Assembly (NCBI RefSeq): GCF_018294505.1
Contig: NC_057808.1
Location: 360,536,871 to 360,600,870, forward strand
Reading direction: 5' to 3'
DNA from: Triticum aestivum
Taxonomy: Eukaryota; Streptophyta; Magnoliopsida; Poales; Poaceae
DNA length: 64,000 bases
Position 1 is the stretch's first letter, and every line of letters begins with the position of its first letter. The notes below the pieces were generated by a model. That model ran no database searches. It was not told where the DNA came from and worked only from the letters and a program-made list of their open reading frames with translations. Below, one piece after another: positions 56,801-64,000 of the stretch. Both the position numbers and the translations under genes were made by a program.

Positions 56801-57222
56801 TGCTCGAGGAGGTGTACGGCAAGGCTGCGTGCAAGGCGAGCAAGCAGCCTAACTGGGTGACTATTGCAAAGAGGCCGACTTTCATCGATGTTCCGAAGCA
56901 AAAGGGTAATGATTGTGGTTTCTTTGCCGTGAAGTTCTGCTCTTCGTATGATGGCGATGAGATTGTTGAAGATTTTGGTGATGTGGAAGTATGTTCTGCT
57001 TTGTTCTTGTCTCATCATCCTTTAATTTTTCTTGTGTGTTTTTGCTGAGACGCTCCTGCTGTGGTTTTAGATATCCGTTACTAAACCATCGTTTCACTTT
57101 CTTTGTTGCAGGCTGCTGCAGATGACTGGAAGGCTGAGTTCATGCACACTCTGATGTTTAGCGAGAAGAATGAAGTCATGCGTTCAGAGCTCCCTAAAGA
57201 GATCCAGTCCTTTGGCCCGTGA
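47812..57222 (+). pseudogene. Tandem ULP1-type (peptidase C48) gene of Mutator-like element, about 18 exons
   Basis: Exons by splice sites and phase: 47812-47833, 48509-48703, 48835-49571, 50143-51038, 51169-51727, 52098-52238, 52347-52776, 53141-53222, 53470-53638, 53753-53839, 53977-54257, 54385-54554, 55046-55544, 55822-56020, 56118-56233, 56374-56529, 56782-56988, 57112-57222; about 1,685 residues. N-terminal part: acidic/basic, with two TPRRSPRV motifs that could bind the DNA minor groove. Exon 4: a domain (NISRPLMGNIYTRIDPSTMI, then IHHLFGFPQGNRTP) like the DUF1985/plant-mobile-like module before ULP1 domains. First ULP1 domain (exons 10-12): GHWVSIFLDL and LLDSYYG, but NIDYGFF has Tyr for the catalytic Cys. 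Second (exons 14-17): AHYSVYVVN, DILDS and NDCGFF, a complete His-Asp-Cys set. Such proteases cut SUMO-type modifiers. Damage: TAA at 48535, a lost C at 50501-50506, TAG at 51674, frameshift(s) near 51270. Confidence 0.75.
49714..50060 (+). repeat. 133-bp tandem repeat with GAACTTC in an intron of the ULP1-type gene
   Basis: Units begin TTACTGCCTTAGTGTGCATG at 49798 and TTACTGCCTTGGTATACATG at 49931, with a partial unit before them at about 49714. Each carries GAACTTCTGC followed about 95 bp later by GGACTTCT. Confidence 0.8.
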
Positions 57223-57974
57223 ATTCGAAGCATTAGTTTCATTGTAGATTTGATTTCGTACATATTTTTAGGTTTGATAATGATTGGAACAATTCCGTAA
57301 AGATTTGGTTGTAAGAATGTTTTAGTGATTTGTGTATCTATCGGTGCAGCACTATTACTTATGATATTATGGACAAATGTATTTGGTGTGAAGAATGATT
57401 TGGCTTTGTGAATTTCAATGTACTGCGTCATTTTTCAGTATCCATGTGTTGAATGTTTGTGCCCCAACAGATGTACCTGAACTTCTCCCTTGGTTATGGT
57501 TGAACTGCTTGATTTTTTTGTGGTGTTTATTTTTGGGCCCCAACATATGATGCTAGACTTGAACTTCTGCTTTGAGATGTGGCTGGGCTGCTGGTTTCAG
57601 CTGGAGATGATATTCTGTGTTGTGTAATGTATTGGTAATTTTCAACCCAACCAATATGTATGCTTTTGCGTAGAATCTATATCTGTTTTCTTGTGTTTTT
57701 TCAAGTGCGAATGTATTTCATATGTAACTTTGTGCAGAAATATTGTTGACGTTTCTTTATCTTTTGTCGGCATTGTACATGAACTTCTGCACGTATCCAA
57801 GCAGAACTTCACATTTGAACGCGTTGTCTTAGGCTTGCTAACCTTAGTTTATGCGGCGAAACTTTATTTTTTAAGCATATTTTTTTCCTACATCGATTTT
57901 ATATACCAGAACTTCTTCTGTAAGCTGACCTGAACTTCAAAACTGTATGATTATTTGCTGGTTGCTCTTTTATG
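57223..57974 (+). other. 3' region of the ULP1-type gene
   Basis: AT-rich untranslated DNA follows the stop, with GAACTTC copies at 57479, 57561, 57781, 57804, 57909 and 57932. No gene is seen. Confidence 0.5.
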
Positions 57975-58395
57975 GAATACAACACGAGCACCTCCTGCCA
58001 TAACATACCAGGACTTCTGCAGTAATATTACTTGAACTTCACAATGTATGTTTTTCATTTTTGTTCTTGCTTGCACTCTGCATGGAATACATGACCAGCA
58101 CGGCACTTCCTATCATAATATACCAGGACTTCTGCAGTAAGCTTACTTGAACTTCACAATGTATGTTTTTCATTTTTGTTCTTGCTTGCACTTTCATGCA
58201 ATACATGACCAGCACAGCACTTCCTCTCATAACATACCAGGACTTCTGCAGTAATATTACTTGAACCTCACAGTGTATATTTTTCAATTTATTACTGCTT
58301 GCACTTTCATGCAATACATCACCAGCACATCACTTCGTCTCATAACATACCAGGACTTCTGAAGTAATATTACTTGAACTTCACAGTGTATATTA
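57975..58395 (+). repeat. About 114-bp tandem repeat between the two genes
   Basis: Four units are marked by TACCAGGACTTCTG at 58006, 58121, 58235 and 58348 (periods 115, 114, 113). Each unit carries TTACTTGAACTTCACA (one has GAACCTCACA). The array lies exactly in the space between the 3' ends of the two convergent genes. Confidence 0.9.
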
Positions 58396-60539
58396 CCAGG
58401 GGATGACATAATATTCTGCACATTGACACGACATAAGTTTGCATTGTGTTAATTGACCTATTCTAACTGTTCATCAGCCTTGCGCTCCTCCTAGGCTTTG
58501 GTGGTAGAGGTTTTTGCTTGACATGTACCTCTTCCTCTTCATCGTCCTCTTCCTCTTCATCGTCCTCTTCCTCTTCATCGTCGTCTTCCTCTTCCTCTTC
58601 GTTGTCCTCTTCCTCTTCGTCTTCCTCTTCTTCGACGGTGTCTTCATCTTCGTCTTCCTCTTCATCTTCCACCACTTTCTTGTTGATGGCTCTAGGTTTT
58701 GCGTTGTGTTCCTTCTCTGTATTTTTGCTTGTCTTTTCAGCATCTGCGCGCTTCGGGCAGGTTCTTGCATTATGTGGTTCATACTCCTTGCATATGCTAC
58801 AAAGTCTGCTGCTTGCTTTCTTTGGGTGTGGTCCCTTCTTTTGTTCCATAACTTTGGGCTGCTGTTTTTGAGATTTGGGTTGCTTGACCTCCTCATCATT
58901 GTTTCTTTCCAAGAGTGTTGGATAGGTCAGCTTGTTGTGTCCCGCAACCTGGTTGCACACACTACATTTCCTGTGTCCAAGTGGCACTCTGTTCTCATCG
59001 AGCACGATGACTCTTCCTGCAGGTGGTGCCTTTATTTGAGCTCTCTTGTCACTTTTCTTTGCTGCAGTAATTTTCTTCCTACCCTTTGTTTCAGAATACA
59101 ACGGTAGTTTCATCATCTCTTGCTGTCGCTGCTCCATTGATTGGCCATCACCCTGCTTGCATTGGTTGTCTTCAACGGCGGCGTTGAGCATTTCAGCTGC
59201 ATAATAATGAAGGTCATCTTCAATTTCAGCGTCCTCTTCAGCCATCCTTTCATCAGCATCCGCTTGATTTGTTGAATGTATTGCATCAAACTCTTCCACG
59301 AGCCTCTTGAGAACATAGTAGGCTTTGTCATATTGCTGGTCACATCGCATTGCTTTCTTGTTAACCATCAAATTCAGCTACAGCAGGATGTCTTGCTTCA
59401 ATAGCCTTGAGCTGCCATCCGATGCGGTTGTGTTGTAGTCCCTTGTATCAAAGGTTGGTTGTGATTTTGCAGTCTTTGTGTACCGTTTGAGGATATACTT
59501 GTTTGGAAATTTGTCAGGCTTGAGGTAGCCCACTATGTTCATGATGTGAAGGCAGAACATGCCTGCATTTTGTGATGAATGCAGAATACATAGTTTGTGA
59601 GCCAGCAATGAGTTTCATAAATTTTGATATGATACTACTAGTCTAGCTATTTAATGAGTTTGTTTTTTCGCTCACCTGTGTGTGTCCAGAGCTTGCATTC
59701 ACACTCGTATATTTCATTCTCTGGGTCAGCTACAACCTGGAATTCATGCTTTGACCAGGAAAATCTTTCTTCATCATCATGGCCAGGCTTGTTGTGGTAG
59801 TACACAAGGTACTTAGTGGGCTCTGCTGTACTCTTTGCGCAAAATAGCGTGGCCTTTCTCATCCTATTCCTCATCTCTGTGTACACGGCTCTCGTGTACT
59901 TGATAGACATGTCGTCCTCGTAGTCGTAAGTTGTTTTTGTCACAGGTTTGGTGTGCACATGTCAAAAAGTGAGATATTAGTCGAAGCAGAGTCATGGGTT
60001 TCATTTTTTTAATTCAAAGTGCACATGTTGAAGGTAAACAAAACATGATGGGGGTGTTTTGTACTTGTCATCATACCATGCTGGTCATTGTTTGATTGTT
60101 CTCCTTCTGCATCCGAGTTTGGATGCAAGCATTGACCCGCCTAGCCAACTTGTGTAGGTTCTGGGTCCCCTTGACAAACCCTTTCTTTAGCACGTGGTTC
60201 ATGCTCTCGCTTCGTTGTGTGGAAGTCATTCTAGCACAGAAAATGTTCTTGTAATATGCTGAAATCCACATCTTCCTATCACTCCAGAGCTTCATCATCA
60301 TCTGGTCGTTCTCCAGGTTGTAGTTGTGCACGAGTTCAGCCCAGGCATCTTCAAACTCCGTTGGCATCAGCGGCTAGTTTAATATAGCTGTGAACTCCTC
60401 TTTGAATGTTTTATACTTTTTGTACAGCAACGCTAGGTATTCCATGTACTTCTTCATGATGTGCCAACGGCATAGCTTGTGGACGATGTTTGGAAATGAT
60501 TGTGGTATAGCTTTCGCCATCGATGGGCATTGGTCTGCA

Positions 60540-61075
60540 TGAATAAAAAAATGGAACTTGATTCTTTTTTGTACTGATGGTGAACTTATGTTGTACAAGT
60601 ACTTGAACTTCACATCTAGCAGTATGGTATCTAAGAATGTCACATGTATTTTTTCTTTACAGCAGTGTTGCTGAACTTCCATGGTACCAGTGCTTGAACT
60701 TCACAGTTAGTAGTAGGACAAACTAGTAGTGTCACACTCAAAATTTTTCTTAAAGCATTGTTGTTGAACTTCTGTGGGTAGCAGTGCTTGAACTTCACAT
60801 AAATAACTATATTTTTCTGAACATGCTACATATATTTATCTTACAGCTTTGTCCTTACACTTCTATGATTCATGTATTTGAACTTCACATTCATAACTAA
60901 TTTTTTTCTAAACATGTGACAATTAATTTTGCTTTCTTGTACTGCTAGTTCGACTTCTGTGCTAACAGTGGTTGAACTGCATTCTTTACATTATTTTCAG
61001 ACAAAACCAATGTACCCAACACAAACCCATAGACTGAAAAGATGATGAAACTTGAAGAGGTTTTTTTTTGAACTC
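60540..61075. other. Intron of transposase gene rich in GAACTTC
   Basis: This intron carries six plus-strand GAACTTC (60605, 60673, 60696, 60766, 60790, 60880) and variants in about 300 bp, the densest cluster in the element. It is antisense with respect to the transcript of this gene. Confidence 0.75.
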
Positions 61076-62889
61076 ACCTGTTAGAATGCAAGTTGGGTGC
61101 TTGTTGTTCATGCACCGTACAAATGTATCGAACAACCACTTGAATGACTTTGCATCTTCGTCTCTTATCAGGGCAACATCAAATATCGTTGACTCCAAGT
61201 GATGGTTTGTTCCAACAAACACTCCTAGAGGCATATGAAATCTGTTGGTCTTGTAAGTTGTGTCGAATGTTATGCAATCGCCAAAGTCTTGATAGGCTCC
61301 TCGGCAGCTTGCATTGGACCAGAAAATGTTTTTAATTCACTTGTCCCTGTCCACTTGGATGTCATAGAAAAACTCATCATTTATTGCCTTCATGTCTTTG
61401 AAGAATGAAACAAGTTTCAATACATCATCCAAATCATCTTTCCTTGCATTCATGGCTTTCCTGCAAATCACATGCAAACGTGCATTTTTTTGCTAGCAAA
61501 GGGTTGTGAGCTAGGATGCTATTTTACATTGTAGTATGTGGGTGTTTGAATACTTATTGGTTTAGTAGGACTCGTCCGGTCATGCTTAGGAAGTAGCTTC
61601 CATCTTCATTTTCAGATAGCATGGACATGATTGTTGTGTGCTTGACATCATGGTACTGCAGGAGCTTTACGTACTCCAAAATAGTGGGGTCATAATTCTT
61701 GTGTGAGTGCAAAAATACCAGCATGTCATCAGTTTGCATGAGTTTGTGATTATGATTGTACTCAATGTCCACTGCCACGCATGTGTCATCCTCCTGCACC
61801 TTCACCCTCATTCTTGCATTGCAGCCTGTCCTCTGCGATGTTTTGTTTCGCTTCCTGTTGTCCTCTGAAACAGAAGATGTGTGTATCCCTTGGAAGGCGC
61901 AAACAATATACTTGTGGTTGTCGTTTCCCCCTGTCTTCCTGATTCCAAAACCAGCGTGTCTGGCGTATCTGTTATAAAATTCCCTTGCTTTCTCTACATC
62001 TTTGAATCGCATCTTTAGTCTTGGTATTAGATAATCCGGTAGATCCGGCGTCTGTAGAAAAAGAAAAATAATAATCCAAACAACACGTTAAAATGCAGTT
62101 TATGAACTTGTTATCCTGGAGGGAGCAGAAAATTTGCAGATAATACAAGATGCGTATATAAATATTTTTTGTTTCACTTATGTGCGTGTATGATCGCAAC
62201 TCTACCGGTGTCGGCTGCTGTCCCTCTGGGATGGGGCATGGCAGAGTAATCATAGCAGGATGCAGCAGTGGATCACGAGGAGGAAGGAGGGCTGAAGATG
62301 GCCTCTCTCTTGTGTGTGTCCTTTTTGCTTGAGGTGGTTGTGGAGGTATAGCGATCCCGGTCTTGGTTTGCTCTTTTGTTTTGTGAAGCAATCCATCTAC
62401 CTTATGCCCCGTACAATTCTGACTTGTAGCAGCAGCAGGATCCAACGGTGGTAGTGTGCAGAGCACTCTCCTCCGTGTGTGTGTTGCTGTTGGATTTGTC
62501 CCGGGATCCAGTTTAGTTGCTTCGCTTTGGCATTGATGAGGCACACCAGGATAACCTCCAGAGTTACACGCAGGACTTGAGCTAACCCCCTCCTCCATCG
62601 GCGTGCTTGGGAGTCTGCTGGTGGATACAAAGAATCCGCGGGGGATTTCCGGCGTCACCCAATTAGGTGGAGGCGCAAACTTGTGCGGATAGGGCTGTGA
62701 CCCAGCATCTTGGAAGTCTCCGTGTGTTTCGGGTGTCATCCATTTTTGGTCTGGAGCAGGTTGGTAATGCTGTTGGTGCGTTTGAGGTGTGACCCATTGA
62801 GGGGGTGGTGCAACGCGTACAGGCTTTGGATTGTGTACTTGCTGCTGGGAACTTCTAAGCTTCTTCATGCGTCTCTCGTCTTGCTGACA

Positions 62890-63550
62890 TAAAAGAAAAA
62901 ATGTCTATTAGCACACAAGTTATATCTGCCTATACCTTTGTAACTGAACTTAGCATTATTCACAGCCTGAACTTCTCATATAAAAGTGGTGAGAGCCATC
63001 ACACTATGCACTGAGCTGAGCATCTGCCAATACTTTTGTACCTGAACTGAGCACCCTTCACAGAATGAACGTCACATCCTATTTAATTCTACAATATTTG
63101 ATTACTTATATGTACCTGAACTGAGCACTGTCCACAACCTAAACTTCTTGTTTTGCAAAGGGGAAATACTGTCTACAGTTAAAAAACCTGAACCTTCATG
63201 AGTTTGAATGGTTGGACTGCTAGTGCATACCAACCTGACCTTCATGTGATATCACATGCATGTTCCATTTTCCTTTTATTTTTTTTGCACAGAACCAGAT
63301 ACATACCAACCTGAACTCTAGCACACTTACTAGTTGAACTTCACATGGCTTTTCCACATGTGAATGTGAATGCAGGCAGATTTTATAGTGTTTGTAGCCT
63401 GGACTGAGGCTCACACACTACCAGAACTTCACATGGCTATAAGCAGGTAGATTTTCAAAAAGCTTTTGTAGCCTGGACTGATGCTCACACACGACCTAAA
63501 CTTCACATAGTTGTAACCAAATAACAAACCAAAGGAAGGAAGAAGTTCAA
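62890..63550. other. Intron near the 5' end of the transposase gene
   Basis: No coding signal is seen. The plus strand carries GAACTTC at 62969, 63336 and 63424 plus CCTGAACTGAGCA and CTAAACTTC variants at a loose 60-110 bp rhythm, suggesting a decayed tandem array. Confidence 0.5.
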
Positions 63551-63908
63551 CCGTACCGTGGCTAGAAGTTTGGCCAACCTTTTCCCAGCAGCTGATAGGC
63601 CACCTTGAGAACAATTCGTCCTGGAGGTAGGAGAGGAATTCCATGGCAATCCATGTCTTGCAGGGGGCGCGAAGTTCATCTGCACGAAGCAAGAAGGTCA
63701 GAGAAGGAAAGATTGAAGAAGAAGGCAAAATTGGGAGGAAGTTCATGTACTTTTGCCGCTGAATTTGAGGGCGCAGCCGATGCCGCCTCCGCGGAGGAGT
63801 TGCTCCGTTGGTCGCGCCGCTCGCCGTAGCTTGCGTCGGGGCCGTCATCGGCCTGCCAAGGCTTCGGGTGCTGACGATGGGACGAGGATGCGGCTTCCTG
63901 AAGTCCAT

Positions 63909-64000
63909 GGCAGCTTCGCCGCGTCTAGGCGACGCGGGCTCCCTCGCGCCGGCGTCCGCCGTCGCTCGCTCGCCCGCGCCGGTGGTCGGCCAGGAGCTGG
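63909..64000 (-). promoter_or_regulatory. GC-rich 5' leader of the transposase gene
   Basis: A GC-rich stretch lies upstream of the minus-strand ATG at 63908 (context GCTGCCATGG). The promoter and the element terminus lie outside the window. Confidence 0.4.

Larger units (their letters stand above)
44140..63430 (+). repeat. Dispersed strand-biased GAACTTC motif
   Basis: By eye I count about 52 GAACTTC on the plus strand (for example 44140, 44162, 45365, 48202, 48247, 48295, 51892, 53292, 53315, 54608, 55665, 57781, 58034, 60605, 60673, 60696, 60766, 60880, 63336) and about 4 of its reverse complement. Chance predicts one or two per strand in 19 kb. The usual context is T(T)GAACTTCTG or CTTGAACTTCAC; near variants such as GGACTTCTG and TGACCTTCT add more. 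All but one or two lie in introns, untranslated or intergenic DNA. The orientation does not flip between the plus-strand and minus-strand genes. Inferred role: a binding site for an element-encoded protein. Confidence 0.85.
58463..63908 (-). pseudogene. FAR1-type MULE transposase gene, about 8 exons
   Basis: Approximate minus-strand exons: 63908-63751 and about 63679 onward (5' structure uncertain), 62883-62208, 62051-61557, 61460-61078, 60534-60077, about 59955-59676, 59562-58463. The 62883 exon is proline-rich with three PPPxWVTP-like repeats. The 62051 exon is a FAR1 DNA-binding domain (FKDVEKAREFYNRYARHAGF, CNARMRVKV, HNHKL). The next two form the MULE transposase core: FDTTYKTNRFHMPLGVFVG (first Asp), TDQCPSMAKAIP (second Asp), a HKLCRWHIMKK helix and FEDAW (candidate Glu). 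A SWIM zinc finger is split across exons (CECKLWTHTGMFCLHI). The tail has zinc knuckles CSVCNQVAGHNK and CSICKEYEPHNARTC, then a long acidic run and PRRSARLMNS. Stops: TGA at 61337-61339, TAG at 60374-60376, TAG at 59378-59380; one splice donor (61557) and one acceptor (59955) look damaged. Confidence 0.82.
44130..64000. mobile_element. Large Mutator-like element with ULP1-type gene and FAR1-type transposase (right end outside window)
   Basis: Two multi-exon genes lie tail to tail: a ULP1-type protease gene on plus (47812-57222) and a FAR1/MULE transposase gene on minus (63908-58463). The word GAACTTC is dispersed through the non-coding DNA of the entire stretch, beginning at 44140, and is essentially absent left of 44130, which is why I place the edge there. 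I found no long terminal inverted repeat or 9-bp duplication, and the right end lies beyond 64000. Arabidopsis VANDAL elements are also MULEs that lack long TIRs, carry a transposase and ULP1/DUF1985-type genes, and have self-specific repeated motifs; the resemblance is in layout and is inferred. Both genes carry premature stops, so this copy is not autonomous now. Confidence 0.7.

Noticed and set aside
57975..58395. Regular repeat with spacers resembling a CRISPR array
   Set aside because: It is a plain head-to-tail tandem repeat in plant DNA; the intervening sequence repeats too.
58514..59107. Plus-strand ORFs rich in Phe/Leu or Ser opposite the transposase tail
   Set aside because: They are antisense reads of the acidic Glu/Asp codon run of the transposase gene.

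Overview
The window is plant nuclear DNA, almost certainly from a Triticeae grass (wheat, Aegilops, barley or rye group). The basis is a recognisable Angela/BARE/WIS copia element, an abundant Triticeae-type Athila-lineage element, a CACTA transposon with TTTGCCGTC-type subterminal repeats, a Stowaway MITE and an organelle-derived insert. I see no ordinary single-copy host gene; nearly every base belongs to transposable elements or their decay products. Four runs of N mark assembly gaps (29467-29931, 32170-32382, 38493-38778, 45987-46304).

Layout. 1 to about 3660 is a mosaic of organellar DNA (mitochondrial-looking spacer with plastid trnI-CAU, rpl16, rpoC2 and psbC pieces). 3661-5487 and 38928-40955 are two halves of an AT-rich degenerate repeat that was split by a copia retrotransposon (5493-38922, TSD GTCAC). 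That copia element holds a four-level nest. An Angela-like element lies in its gag-pol (7163-12992, minus strand, TSD AGCGG). An Athila-lineage non-autonomous element lies in its integrase (14128-36270, TSD TTGCT/TTGCC). A CACTA transposon sits inside the left LTR of the Athila element (15453-30348, TSD TAT). A Tat-lineage gypsy element sits inside the CACTA (18118-29415, minus strand). The Tat element carries, antisense to its own gag-pol, a gene for a B3-type DNA-binding protein with its own TATA box.

Right of the nest are a copia gag fragment, a gypsy LTR fragment and the left end of a second CACTA-like element (41896 onward) with a small broken ORF at 43079-43840.

From about 44.1 kb to beyond the window end lies the most interesting unit: a very large Mutator-like element. 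It has two tail-to-tail multi-exon genes. One (47812-57222, plus) encodes a protein of about 1,680 residues with two ULP1-type cysteine protease domains. The other (63908-58463, minus) encodes a FAR1/MULE transposase with SWIM and zinc-knuckle motifs. The non-coding DNA of the whole 19 kb is studded with one short word, GAACTTC. I counted about 52 copies on the plus strand against about 4 on the minus strand, nearly all outside exons and regardless of gene direction. A transposase gene, a ULP1-type gene and a self-repeated non-coding motif together recall Arabidopsis VANDAL elements, whose VANC proteins bind such motifs to undo silencing. I propose, as inference, a grass counterpart of that system.

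Most elements are broken. The premature stops are mainly TAG where the family has Gln (CAG to TAG) or TGA where it has Arg (CGA to TGA), the expected mark of C-to-T decay at methylated CHG and CG sites.
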